Assembly: GCA_910580195.1 (NCBI GenBank) | Contig: CAJTWA010000033.1 | Span: forward strand, 1-52,853 | Direction: 5' to 3' | Length of the DNA: 52,853 nt | Source: an uncultured Lachnospiraceae bacterium | GTDB taxonomy: Bacteria > Bacillota > Clostridia > Lachnospirales > Lachnospiraceae | Shown here: positions 1 through 6,422 of the stretch, piece after piece | How positions within the stretch are numbered: position 1 is the first letter of the stretch | How the letters are laid out: each line of letters begins with the position of its first letter | The notes under the pieces: model-generated | Told to the model about the DNA's origin: nothing | Databases searched by the model: none | Seen by the model: the letters and a program-made list of their open reading frames with translations, nothing else | Position numbers and translations under genes: made by a program

Positions 1-37
1 TTGATAGTATAGATTGTTCAACTTTCCCTGTCCACTA

Positions 38-229
38 TTATATACTAACACCAAATGTACGCATGATGGTACAAAAAAGCTGAATACTCGGCGTACCCTT
101 GTCATTTTCCAGATTTTTGTAATATTGGGGATGACAGCCGATGCGTTCTGCAATTTCTTCTTGTGTGAATCGCTGCTCAAGGCGAGCTTTTTTCATTATT
201 TGCCCTAAAGTGGGAGTCATGTTTGGCAC
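38..229 (-). CDS. Small XRE-family HTH regulator of the conjugative element
   Basis: A 63-residue protein that is almost entirely one helix-turn-helix domain of the Cro/C1 type: LGQIMKKARLEQRFTQEEIA followed by a recognition helix (CHPQYYKNLEN) and GTPSIQLFCTIMRTFGV. I chose the GTG start at 229 because a strong AGGAGGTG lies six bases upstream. In Tn916/Tn1549-type elements a gene at this place regulates the transfer and excision genes; that role is inferred here. It faces away from the sigma-factor gene, and its upstream DNA has a 15-bp palindrome that may be its own operator. Confidence 0.75.
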   Translation of the reverse strand: MPNMTPTLGQIMKKARLEQRFTQEEIAERIGCHPQYYKNLENDKGTPSIQLFCTIMRTFGVSI

Positions 230-257
230 TTTTTCACCTCCTGTAACTTCTTTTAAG

Positions 258-325
258 TAGTGTATAACGATACCTTCAAAAAGTGAAAAGTGTTAGAGGT
301 TAAAATTGAATAGTGTATAACACTA
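258..325. promoter_or_regulatory. Pair of operator-like sites upstream of the XRE gene
   Basis: TAGTGTATAACACTA at 311-325 is a perfect inverted repeat (TAGTGT, three-base centre, ACACTA). A second copy with a diverged right half is at 258-272. They lie 29 and 82 bases upstream of the XRE start, where an autoregulatory site would be expected. Binding by the XRE protein is inference. Confidence 0.45.
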
Positions 326-360
326 CCAAGACATTTGAAATCCTTTGGGATTGTAAAAAA

Positions 361-409
361 AACGCAATCCGGCAAAGGCTTTTTCAAGTGTCTTTTTGCT
401 TTGTGATTG
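361..409. other. Stem-loop in the regulator/sigma-factor intergenic region
   Basis: ACGCAATC near 361 pairs with GATTGCGT near 402, with a further AAAG/CTTT pairing inside. The stretch 230-728 has no convincing gene; it holds the operator pair, this stem-loop and a terminator. It may be part of a leader RNA for the sigma-factor operon, which cannot be decided from sequence alone. Confidence 0.35.
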
Positions 410-563
410 CGTGGGGAGTGCCATGCAACAGCTACATCTAAGAGGGGATACCGGGTATAAACGGTTAAAAAAATCTTACCAGACGAGGCTGCAGAGAACA
501 CCCTTGAAGGTAGTGTCAAAGATTACAAAAATGTAGCTATAATTTCATATTATGGGATAAAAG

Positions 564-600
564 ACGTCCGCAGGATTTGTACCTGTCCGGGCGTTTTTTA
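564..600 (+). terminator. Intrinsic terminator upstream of the sigma-factor gene
   Basis: ACGTCCG at 564-570 pairs with CGGGCGT at 588-594 (one G-U), with an inner CAGG/CCTG pairing, and runs directly into TTTTTT. It ends about 130 bases before the sigma-factor gene and has no complete gene just upstream, so it may act as an attenuator in a leader transcript. Confidence 0.6.
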
Positions 601-728
601 TATATTCGAAAACTTTTTCAAAAATTTGCAAAGTTTTCGACGTTTTGCCTATCCCCGATTGGGATATGGGGTGAAAGGGAGAACCATTTCACTCTGTCCC
701 ATTTGGATACGGAAGGAGGTGAACTCTT

Positions 729-1169
729 ATGGAGCAATCTTCTTCCGAAAGAAAACAGACCGTTAGGCATCAGTTTGACAGCTTCTGCAAAATGGTATTG
801 CATGGTGAAAAGGTCAATTATGAAAAGGAAATGGAGTACCGGGGACGGCATGAAATTTCTTTGTCACAAGTGCCGGAGGAGGAGTTGAGTCGGTTGAATA
901 CTGTGGATGAGTACATAGATGAATCGGAAATGTTTCGTGTCCTTGATTATGACATCGAGGTAAAGGACGAGCTTATCAGCGAAGCGTTGAAGTATCTGCC
1001 GGAGAAAAAGCGGAATGTAATTCTTTTGTCTTTTTTCATGGATATGTCTGATACGGAAATCGCAAAGCACATGAATTTGGTCAGGAGTACCATTCATCAT
1101 CATCGTGTCAGCTCACTACAGGCATTAAAAAAGATTATGGAAGGAATCAGAAATGGAGAAATCAAGTAA
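729..1169 (+). CDS. Sigma-70-like factor of the conjugative element
   Basis: A 146-residue protein whose C-terminal third is a sigma region-4 HTH: LPEKKRNVILLSFFMDMSDT (about residues 88-107) followed by EIAKHMNLVRSTIHHHRVSS and ALKKIMEG. It matches the small sigma factors in Tn916/Tn1549-type elements (Orf7 position), thought to drive element genes. The N-terminal half has no recognised domain. Start: AAGGAGGTG lies 7 bases before the ATG. It overlaps the next gene by 17 bases, so the two are probably translated together. Confidence 0.85.
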   Translation: MEQSSSERKQTVRHQFDSFCKMVLHGEKVNYEKEMEYRGRHEISLSQVPEEELSRLNTVDEYIDESEMFRVLDYDIEVKDELISEALKYLPEKKRNVILLSFFMDMSDTEIAKHMNLVRSTIHHHRVSSLQALKKIMEGIRNGEIK

Positions 1170-1392
1170 GTGTTCAAAATTGCTGCCCTACCATATCATA
1201 GCGGCAGCGGCTTCCGGTGATGTGAAAGCAATCAACAAGGTTCTGAAGCATTATGAGGGTTATATTGCAGCGCTGGCTACGAGAAAGCTCTATGACGAAT
1301 GCGGCATACCGCATTACTGTGTTGATGAAACCTTGCGTCGCAGATTAGAAACGAAGCTGATTACAAAGATATTGGCTTTTGAAGTCGCATAA
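1153..1392 (+). CDS. Small HTH protein of the conjugative element (Orf8-like)
   Basis: A 79-residue protein with the features of the helix-turn-helix (HTH_16) proteins found next to the sigma factor in this element family: IIAAAASGDVKAINKVLKHY followed by EGYIAALATRKL and a C-terminal RRRLETKLITKIL helix. It starts inside the sigma-factor gene (17-base overlap, AAGGA upstream), so it is in the same operon. Its DNA target is not known. It resembles the N-terminal part of sigma factors, so the two proteins may work as a split pair, as has been proposed for other mobile elements. Confidence 0.75.
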   Translation: MEKSSKCSKLLPYHIIAAAASGDVKAINKVLKHYEGYIAALATRKLYDECGIPHYCVDETLRRRLETKLITKILAFEVA

Positions 1393-1842
1393 CAGAAAGT
1401 CGGCGGTGTCCCTTTCCGCTGTCTGACCGGGGTATGCGTACATGAACCTTGACAACTGAATACTGTATTGCATACAGGACGTGAGGATATGCAGAGCCAC
1501 TAAGCAGATGCGCCATGACGTACCTGCCCTGATTTATAACAGGGTGAAACGTGAGGAAATGTCGAAGCAGGACATTGAAGCAAAGGTAAGGAGCGAGTGA
1601 GATCGGGCAAAATATGTAGCAGTTACATGGGGCGATGAAGCATATCTGTGATAATGATACTTCCGGGTTGCGGACGAACCACAGCCCGGTCAATGAAATG
1701 ACGGTGCAAGACCGATGTGGGCGGCGTAATGAGCCGCCACCTGTATTGCAATTTTTTGTCTGCCAATAAAAGTGCATCTTGCGAAAGGTGTATTTTTACT
1801 GGCAGATAATGCCAGCTTTAACTAAACGAAAGGAGCAGGCAA
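1393..1842 (+). other. 450-bp non-coding, structure-rich stretch in the conjugative element
   Basis: No plausible gene is present on either strand; the 138-residue minus ORF here lacks a start signal and family features. Several pairings stand out on the plus strand: GCCCGGTC near 1684 with GACCG near 1710, GGCGGC 1720-1725 with GCCGCC 1733-1738, and the long hairpin at 1759-1806. It lies between the HTH gene and the excisionase. I do not recognise it as a known RNA family; it may be a leader or regulatory RNA controlling excisionase and integrase expression. Confidence 0.45.
1759..1806 (+). promoter_or_regulatory. 20-bp hairpin upstream of the excisionase gene
   Basis: Arms 1759-1778 and 1787-1806 pair over 20 positions with one mismatch and several G-U pairs, around an 8-base loop (TTGCGAAA). 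It lies 36 bases before the excisionase ATG and has no T-run, so it is more likely an RNA-stability, processing or attenuation element than a simple terminator. Confidence 0.55.
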
Positions 1843-2037
1843 ATGAGTAATACTGTAATTGTAAAAGAATGGAGGAAATTCCGGAGATACAAAGATGGAG
1901 CAGAGTATTATGGATTTAGTAAAAGCGTATTTGAGCGTCTGGCAAAAGAAGCCGGAGCTATTTATAAGGTAAATAAAGTAGTTTTGGTTAATTGCGAACT
2001 CTTTGAAAAATATTTAGAGAGCTTTCGGCTTGATTAA
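1843..2037 (+). CDS. xis: Excisionase (Xis) of the conjugative element
   Basis: A 64-residue protein with the layout of Tn916-type Xis: basic N-terminus, KDGAEYYGFSKSVFERLAKE as a winged-HTH-like DNA-binding helix pair, then VVLVNCELFEKYLESF, the beta-wing plus C-terminal helix. Xis bends the element ends and steers the integrase towards excision. AAAGGAG lies 8 bases before the ATG. It is followed at a distance of about 300 bp by the integrase, with a small RHH gene inserted between them, which the classical Tn916 arrangement does not have. Confidence 0.85.
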   Translation: MSNTVIVKEWRKFRRYKDGAEYYGFSKSVFERLAKEAGAIYKVNKVVLVNCELFEKYLESFRLD

Positions 2038-2081
2038 CGGTTTGATTTAAAAGATATTTGTAAAATTGATAATATTTGCTC

Positions 2082-2110
2082 TTGACATTTTTGTCATACA
2101 AAAATATAAT
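2082..2110 (+). promoter_or_regulatory. Sigma-A promoter with a palindromic operator in its spacer
   Basis: TTGACA at 2082-2087 and TATAAT at 2105-2110 are both consensus and exactly 17 bases apart. The spacer is filled by ATTTTTGTCATACAAAAAT (2087-2105), a perfect inverted repeat with a three-base centre. A protein bound here would block RNA polymerase. The RHH gene that follows is the natural candidate repressor, so the RHH-integrase unit is probably autoregulated (inference). Confidence 0.85.
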
Positions 2111-2131
2111 GGTTCTTGAGGAGGAATTAGT

Positions 2132-2302
2132 ATGTCAAAAGCAGGACGTCCAAAGGCGGAAATAAAAAAAGAAAAAATAGTAAGTGTAAGAATGAAGCCA
2201 GAGGACTACGCAAAGGTGAAAAGATATGCCGAGTCCTCAAACAAAACCGTTACACAAGTGATGCAAGAAGGTGTTACGAAACTTATTGACGAAGATAAGT
2301 GA
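2132..2302 (+). CDS. Ribbon-helix-helix DNA-binding protein upstream of the integrase
   Basis: A 56-residue protein. MSKAGRPKAEIKKEK is a basic leader, then IVSVRMKPEDYAKVKRYAES is the beta strand plus first helix of a ribbon-helix-helix (Arc/CopG) fold, and SNKTVTQVMQEGVTKLI is the second helix. GAGGAGGAA lies 6 bases before the ATG. Its stop is 43 bases before the integrase start, and both follow one strong promoter whose spacer carries a palindrome. A 56-residue relative sits at 6090-6260 in the same kind of promoter setting. Likely role: repressor of its own and the integrase transcription (inference). Confidence 0.8.
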   Translation: MSKAGRPKAEIKKEKIVSVRMKPEDYAKVKRYAESSNKTVTQVMQEGVTKLIDEDK

Positions 2303-2345
2303 CATCAATAAGACTTCTCCATTCGTAAACGAAAGGAGATTATCT

Positions 2346-3587
2346 ATGGCATCAAGAAAAGACAAAAAAGGCAGAGTGCTTCGAAAGGGGGAATCTTTCA
2401 GAATTACGGATGAGATGTATGTCTATACTTATACTGATCCATTCGGGAAAAGAAGATATACATACTCAAAAGATTTGGTTAAGCTTCGTGAAAAAGAGGA
2501 ACAGTTAAAACGAGATCAGATGGACGGGATTGATTCATATGTGGCAGGTAACGCTGATTTAAATTTTATGTTTGACCGGTATATGTCCACCAAAACAGAA
2601 CTTCGGGTTTCAACCAGAGCTAATTATCTGGAAATTTACGAAAGATATGTCAGAAGTGACTTTGGCAGAAAGAAAATCGGTGAAATTAAATATAGCGACA
2701 TTCTATTTTTCTATAATCATTTGATTACAGAGAAAAATCTGCATATTGGAACAATTCAGTATCTTCAAAGACTGATCAGACCTTCCTTAGAATTGGCGGT
2801 AAGAGATAACATAATCAGGATTAATCCCGCAAATGGTGTAATACAGCAGATTAAGAAAAAAACACAAAGCGGTGGCTCTTATGTACGTCATGCATTAACA
2901 CTGGAACAGCAGAGGGCATTTTTATCCTTTATTGATGAGAATCCATTGTATAACCGCTGGAAGCCATTATTTACTGTACTGATTGGTACAGGATGCAGAA
3001 TCGGAGAGATGATAGGCTTGAGGTGGGAAGATGTCGATATGGGGAACAGAACTATTGATATAAACCATTCCTTATACTATTTTGCAGGAAGAAGAAATAA
3101 ATCATCAAGTAAATGGGTTATCAATGCGCCGAAGACGGAAGCGGGAAGCCGGGTGATTCCAATGGTAGATACAGTTTATACTGCTTTGATGGAGGAACGG
3201 TCACGACAGGCAGAAGAAGGAATATCGTGTCAGACGCAGATTGAGGATATGACAGGCTTTATTTTCTGCAATAGGTTTTATGAGGTATATACGCCGGAAT
3301 CTATTAACCGGGAATTGAAGAGAATTATTGAGAATCACAATTCTACTGAAGAAGTCCGGGCTGTAAAAGAAAAAAGAGATGCGGTTTTATTGCCTCAATT
3401 TACCTGTCATCATTTAAGACACACTTTTTGTACCAGATTATGCGAAGCGGATGTCCATATCAAAGTAATTCAGACAATTATGGGGCACAAAGATATTCAG
3501 ACAACAATGGATATCTATGCAGAAGTAACCGAGTGGAAGAAAAAGGCTTCCCTCAATGAAATTTTTGAACAAATGAAACTTTTTTAG
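2346..3587 (+). CDS. int: Tyrosine recombinase, Tn916-type integrase
   Basis: A 413-residue site-specific recombinase, near the 405 residues of Tn916 Int. It opens with the arm-binding domain (GRVLRKGESFRITDEMYVYT), followed by the core-binding region (about residues 90-190) and the catalytic domain. Catalytic residues are visible: Arg in TGCRIGEMIGLRW, His-x-x-Arg in CHHLRHTFCTRL, His in IMGHKDIQTTMDIY and the nucleophile Tyr in that same stretch. I used the ATG at 2346 with AAAGGAG 9 bases upstream; a longer frame to 2271 has no such signal. It inserts and excises the element; the enzyme looks intact. Confidence 0.95.
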   Translation: MASRKDKKGRVLRKGESFRITDEMYVYTYTDPFGKRRYTYSKDLVKLREKEEQLKRDQMDGIDSYVAGNADLNFMFDRYMSTKTELRVSTRANYLEIYERYVRSDFGRKKIGEIKYSDILFFYNHLITEKNLHIGTIQYLQRLIRPSLELAVRDNIIRINPANGVIQQIKKKTQSGGSYVRHALTLEQQRAFLSFIDENPLYNRWKPLFTVLIGTGCRIGEMIGLRWEDVDMGNRTIDINHSLYYFAGRRNKSSSKWVINAPKTEAGSRVIPMVDTVYTALMEERSRQAEEGISCQTQIEDMTGFIFCNRFYEVYTPESINRELKRIIENHNSTEEVRAVKEKRDAVLLPQFTCHHLRHTFCTRLCEADVHIKVIQTIMGHKDIQTTMDIYAEVTEWKKKASLNEIFEQMKLF

Positions 3588-3757
3588 TATTACGAGAAGT
3601 CCTTTGGGCTAATCGGGTGCAACAGGAAAACCTTAACTGCAACATAAGTGCAACAAACGGGGTTTTTACTGCACTTAATAATACTCGATAATACTTTTTA
3701 GAAATTAAGTCAAAACGGATAGATAAGCGATAATACACCATAATAAGTTTTTTTGAC
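3588..3757. other. Integrase-side end of the element with repeated CGATAATAC sites
   Basis: CGATAATAC occurs at 3685-3693 and 3728-3736 in AT-rich DNA, and TAATAATAC-like sequence occurs at 3677. Tn916-type integrases bind short direct repeats just inside the element ends through their N-terminal domain, so these are candidate arm sites. The run of T at 3748-3754 directly before the hemZ reading frame is typical of the AT-rich junctions these elements choose. Also TGCAACA-type repeats occur at 3617 and 3651. Confidence 0.5.
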
Positions 3758-3927
3758 TTATAATGGAGGAAGTGCAGGACATAGCCGCCTGCGGCGCAGG
3801 GAGCATTTCGAAGAGGGTGTATCCTGACGGGCGTATCGAACGGTGCGAGAACGTGAAGGATGTTTCCCAGTATATGGCAAGAATCGGGGAAATGACAGAA
3901 AGAAAACGTGTTTTATTTGAAGATTAA
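3757..3927 (+). pseudogene. hemZ: hemZ, 3' fragment (coproporphyrinogen dehydrogenase-like), cut by the element
   Basis: The frame from the junction to the TAA at 3925 encodes about 55 residues, including DIAACGAGSISKRVYPDGRI then ERCENVKDVSQYMARIGEM and TERKRVLFED. This is the characteristic C-terminus of HemZ-type radical-SAM proteins, where GAGSISK and ERxENVKD are typical. In many Lachnospiraceae hemZ lies directly upstream of hisS and aspS, as it would here. The front of the gene is missing: a stop codon in the element precedes the fragment. The rest should lie beyond the far end of the element. The family call is from memory of the motif, not a search. Confidence 0.7.
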
Positions 3928-4006
3928 AAAATTTTAAATTCGGGGTAAAATTGCCACGTGCGATGCGGATTTAGGGTACATCAAAAAATAAATGGAAAGA
4001 AACATA

Positions 4007-4050
4007 CCAGGGAATGACATTGTATCAACTGCCATTCCTTGGCATTTTCA
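4007..4050 (+). terminator. Hairpin downstream of the hemZ fragment
   Basis: CCAGGGAATG at 4007-4016 pairs with CATTCCTTGG at 4033-4042 (one G-U), followed by the T-rich CATTTTCATT. It is a plausible weak terminator for hemZ, 80 bases after its stop. Confidence 0.45.
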
Positions 4051-4083
4051 TTACTCCATATTTTTGGCAAGCAGGAATACAGG

Positions 4084-4177
4084 CCCAGAAAATTCTTCCC
4101 TTCATTGCCATCCGTAAGCTCTATATTTAACCTATCTTGGGAATAGAAACCCAGAAAATTCTTCCCCTCATTGCCAT
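4084..4177. repeat. 28-bp direct repeat downstream of the VOC gene
   Basis: Two copies at 4084-4111 and 4150-4177 differ at one base, with weaker similarity extending outward (period 66). Read on the minus strand they begin about 15 bases after the stop codon of the VOC gene, which fits the habit in this window of tandem repeats placed just after stop codons. Confidence 0.8.
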
Positions 4178-4192
4178 ACCGTTTTTCCTCCG

Positions 4193-4576
4193 CTAAACAG
4201 TAATTTCAATCTGGTTATCTTCTAAATCTAGCAGGCAGCTTTCATAATACCCGTCCCCTGTTGTCCGTGGATTACTGATTATGCGGTACCCGTCTTTCTT
4301 TAATTGTCCTGTCAATGTATCGACTGCCTCCTTTGTCCCCACGGAAAGAGCGATATGTGCATATCCTGTACGGGCAAGCGGCTTCTCCATGTTTTCCATT
4401 TCGGAGCTGCCCATAATTTCCAACCTGCACTCCCCTTGAAAGGAAAGAAAATAAGATTGGAAACCTGTTTTGGGGTTCTGGTACTTTTCCCCCGCCGTTG
4501 CATGGAAATAATGTGTAAAAAAAGCCTTTGCCCGTTCTAAATCATTTACATACATTGCAATATGTTCAATTTTCAT
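4193..4576 (-). CDS. VOC-family (glyoxalase/dioxygenase-like) protein
   Basis: A 127-residue protein with the two beta-alpha-beta-beta-beta modules of the vicinal-oxygen-chelate fold. The first begins MKIEHIAMYVNDLERAKAFF and the second TGYAHIALSVGTKEAVDTL. Candidate metal ligands are His5, the Glu of RLEIM, His of GYAHIAL and the Glu of NQIEITV at the C-terminus, the usual four positions. Substrate is unknown; relatives include lactoylglutathione lyase-like and antibiotic-binding proteins. GGAGG lies 9 bases before the ATG. It is a single gene facing left, placed between hemZ and hisS together with an AraC gene, where most relatives have no genes, so it may have been brought in. Confidence 0.85.
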   Translation of the reverse strand: MKIEHIAMYVNDLERAKAFFTHYFHATAGEKYQNPKTGFQSYFLSFQGECRLEIMGSSEMENMEKPLARTGYAHIALSVGTKEAVDTLTGQLKKDGYRIISNPRTTGDGYYESCLLDLEDNQIEITV

Positions 4577-4671
4577 ACTCTGTTTTCCTCCATATCAGCC
4601 TAAGGTTTTAGTTGCATTGCCGCCTGCCCAAACGTTGCGCCAATTTTTTGTAAAAGGCGTATTTTCCTGTT

Positions 4672-4768
4672 CTTTCATAGGAAAGTGCGCCCTATGAAAG
4701 AAAAGCCCTCCGGGCAGGAGGCGCACTCGCACGAAGGGTATTATGTCGCCAAGGCGACCGTGCTCGGC
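4672..4768. repeat. Dispersed hairpin-rich repeat, copy 1
   Basis: The 62 bases 4707-4768 recur as a reverse complement at 41524-41585 with one difference. The unit contains two small palindromes (CCTCCGGGCAGGAGG and GTCGCCAAGGCGAC). Beside it is a 10-bp perfect hairpin, CTTTCATAGG 4672-4681 with CCTATGAAAG 4691-4700; the other copy is also flanked by a hairpin with TATAGG arms. No ORF is carried. The remainder of the 398-bp gap 4577-4974 holds only AT-rich DNA before the AraC gene. Confidence 0.85.
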
Positions 4769-4974
4769 GCGCAAAGTGTCCAAGCCCCTCAAGATTGAAG
4801 GGTTCGGGGAGTTGAAGTGGGCTTGCCCACTTTGTTCCCATAGGCTTACTTTTCTGCCTCTTTTTTCTTGTTTTTTCTCTGGCCTTTGTTATAATTATAA
4901 TGTTTACTTTTTGCCATTTCTAACAGAATTGTCGTTAAAAAGTATAAATATCGTATTTGGGGGAAGATGGAAGT

Positions 4975-5877
4975 ATGGAAGTGATTGCGATTGAGCTCAT
5001 GCAGGATTTTTCTGAAATTGTCCATTATGGGCATACGGGGATCCCGCTGTATATCCGTACCGCTGATTTAGCAGATTATCCCGGGATGAGCGCGCCCTGC
5101 CATTGGCACGATGATATTGAATGGATTTATATTATATCAGGAAAAATGTACTATTATATTAACGGCAAAAGAATTCTCCTGAATGAAAAGGATTCCCTTA
5201 TGGTAAATGCCCGCCAAATGCACTATGGGTATTCATATCAAGAAGAAAACTGCCATTTTTTATGTATTTTGTTCCACCCCTCTTTGTTTGGCGGCAATAA
5301 AACTCTATTGCAGAAATATGTTATGCCTGTCCTTGAAAATGCTGATTGTGAATACCTGCATTTCCATTCAAATCAGATAAGGGGGCAAGAGGTAGCAGGA
5401 TATCTCGGGCAAATCCGCTGTTTAAAGGAAAAAGCGGCAAATGCATACGAAATGCAGGTTATCGCAGTTATGTCCCAGCTATGGGGCAGCTTATTGCAAT
5501 ACGGCGAATTAACCATTCAAGATAGGAAAAGCGGCAGCCACAGCGATTTGGAAATCCAAAAAAATATGGTATCATTTATTTACCAGCATTATGCAGAGCA
5601 AATATCATTGAATGAAATTGCGGCTTCGGGAAATGTAAGCCGCAGCAAATGCTGCCTTATTTTCAAACATTATTTGCAGCAGTCCCCGGTAGGTTTTTTG
5701 AACACATTTCGGCTCAAAACGAGTTGCAGGCTGCTTCGGAATACGGAAAAAAGCATTACAGAGATTGCTTTTAGCTGTGGGTTTAACCATTTAAGCTATT
5801 TTTCAAAACTGTTTATCAAGAATTTTGGCTGTACCCCGCGGGAGTACCGCAATCAGAATGGCAGGTTTGCTGTATAG
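4975..5877 (+). CDS. AraC-family transcriptional regulator with cupin sensor domain
   Basis: About 300 residues. The N-terminal half is a cupin-like ligand pocket (CHWHDDIEWIYIISGKMYYY followed by NEKDSLMVNARQMHYGY). The C-terminal ~100 residues are the two AraC HTH motifs: ISLNEIAASGNVSRSKCCLI and KSITEIAFSCGFNHLSYFSK then LFIKNFGCTPREYR, the family signature. I used the ATG at 4975; a TTG six codons earlier is also in frame. Such proteins usually respond to a sugar and activate a neighbouring operon, but no transporter is adjacent, so its target is unknown. A hairpin begins at its last base. Confidence 0.9.
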   Translation: MEVIAIELMQDFSEIVHYGHTGIPLYIRTADLADYPGMSAPCHWHDDIEWIYIISGKMYYYINGKRILLNEKDSLMVNARQMHYGYSYQEENCHFLCILFHPSLFGGNKTLLQKYVMPVLENADCEYLHFHSNQIRGQEVAGYLGQIRCLKEKAANAYEMQVIAVMSQLWGSLLQYGELTIQDRKSGSHSDLEIQKNMVSFIYQHYAEQISLNEIAASGNVSRSKCCLIFKHYLQQSPVGFLNTFRLKTSCRLLRNTEKSITEIAFSCGFNHLSYFSKLFIKNFGCTPREYRNQNGRFAV

Positions 5878-5971
5878 GGCTTTGCACTTGCTGCAAAGCC
5901 CGTAAGAATGTGTAAATCCAGCCAAAGAATCCAGCCCTTTGCTGAGAGCAAACTTTAAATGGGCTGGATTC
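5877..5971 (+). terminator. Two consecutive hairpins after the AraC gene
   Basis: GGGCTTTGCA 5877-5886 pairs perfectly with TGCAAAGCCC 5892-5901 around a 5-base loop, beginning in the stop codon. A second perfect 11-bp pair is GAATCCAGCCC 5927-5937 with GGGCTGGATTC 5961-5971. Neither is followed by a clear T-run, so rho-independent termination is possible but not certain. Confidence 0.5.
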
Positions 5972-6009
5972 CGTAACAGCGAGGCCTTAGGCGGAACGGT
6001 TACGGTTTG

Positions 6010-6060
6010 TTTTCCGTAATACGGAAAATACTTGACATTCCATAATACGGAAAATATAAT
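6010..6060 (+). promoter_or_regulatory. Promoter with TACGGAAAA operator sites for the second RHH gene and hisS
   Basis: TTGACA 6032-6037 and TATAAT 6055-6060 are consensus and 17 bases apart. Just upstream is the perfect palindrome TTTTCCGTAATACGGAAAA (6010-6028), and a third half-site TACGGAAAA fills the spacer (6046-6054). This is the same layout as at 2082-2110 but with a different half-site. It is the only strong promoter seen before hisS, so hisS-aspS may be driven from it. Confidence 0.85.
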
Positions 6061-6089
6061 GGTATGTGGATGCAGGGAGGGGTGTGCCT

Positions 6090-6260
6090 ATGGGTAAGAG
6101 AGGGCGTCCGAAATCGGATGTCATAAAAGAGCGTATCGTAACTATAAGGATGTCTGACGCAGAATACCGCACGCTGAAGGAATACTCTGATAAGCATCAG
6201 CAGACGATAACAGAAACAATTAAAACGGGAGTTGGCTTATTGTACCAAACCCGTAAGTAA
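6090..6260 (+). CDS. Second ribbon-helix-helix DNA-binding protein
   Basis: A 56-residue protein, the same length as the RHH protein at 2132-2302. MGKRGRPKSDVIKER is the basic leader, IVTIRMSDAEYRTLKEYSDK the strand and first helix, QQTITETIKTGVGLL the second helix. The shared GRPK...I..RIV.VRM pattern makes the two homologous. GGGAGGGG lies about 9 bases before the ATG at 6090. It follows a strong promoter with palindromic sites and lies 36 bases before an integrase-like N-terminal reading frame, just as its relative precedes int. Most likely the repressor of this promoter. Confidence 0.8.
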   Translation: MGKRGRPKSDVIKERIVTIRMSDAEYRTLKEYSDKHQQTITETIKTGVGLLYQTRK

Positions 6261-6296
6261 GGTACAGGGTTTCTTCTTTCCTGGCAAGGGGCGGCG

Positions 6297-6422
6297 ATGG
6301 CTAAGTCACAAAAGGGCGGTAAGGGACGGGTATTGCAAAAGGGAAATACCCTAGGAAAATACCAATATGCCTATGCTGCCGCCAGTAAAAAAGATCCAGT
6401 TTTGGCATTAAGGAGGACAAAC
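6297..6422 (+). pseudogene. Integrase N-terminal remnant, open in frame into hisS
   Basis: The 42 codons encode MAKSQKGGKGRVLQKG, then NTLGKYQYAYAAASKKDP and VLALRRTN, resembling the integrase opening at 2346 (MASRKDKKGRVLRKG, then tyrosine-rich and DP). The preceding RHH gene and the spacing are also the same. No stop codon separates it from hisS, so an extended HisRS of 462 residues could be made. AGGGG lies 6 bases before its ATG. The match is short, so integrase origin is likely but not certain; the alternative is a small leader peptide gene. Confidence 0.5.

Larger units (their letters stand above)
1..3757. mobile_element. Integrase-proximal end of a Tn916/Tn1549-type integrative conjugative element
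   Basis: The window opens inside the element and shows only its recombination end. Gene order is the one known for this family: a small XRE regulator on the minus strand, then a sigma-70-like factor, a small HTH protein, an excisionase and a tyrosine integrase on the plus strand. The integrase stop at 3587 is followed by AT-rich DNA with short direct repeats, and near 3757 the sequence becomes the 3' end of hemZ. The exact end is uncertain by about 20 bases; conjugation and cargo genes lie outside the window to the left. Confidence 0.85.

Noticed and set aside
1361..1777. 138-residue minus-strand ORF in the conjugative element
   Set aside because: No start signal, low-quality composition, and it overlays paired RNA-like structure on the plus strand.
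4846..5034. 62-residue minus-strand ORF rich in Asn/Lys
   Set aside because: It overlaps the AraC gene start and reads AT-rich promoter DNA; no ribosome site.
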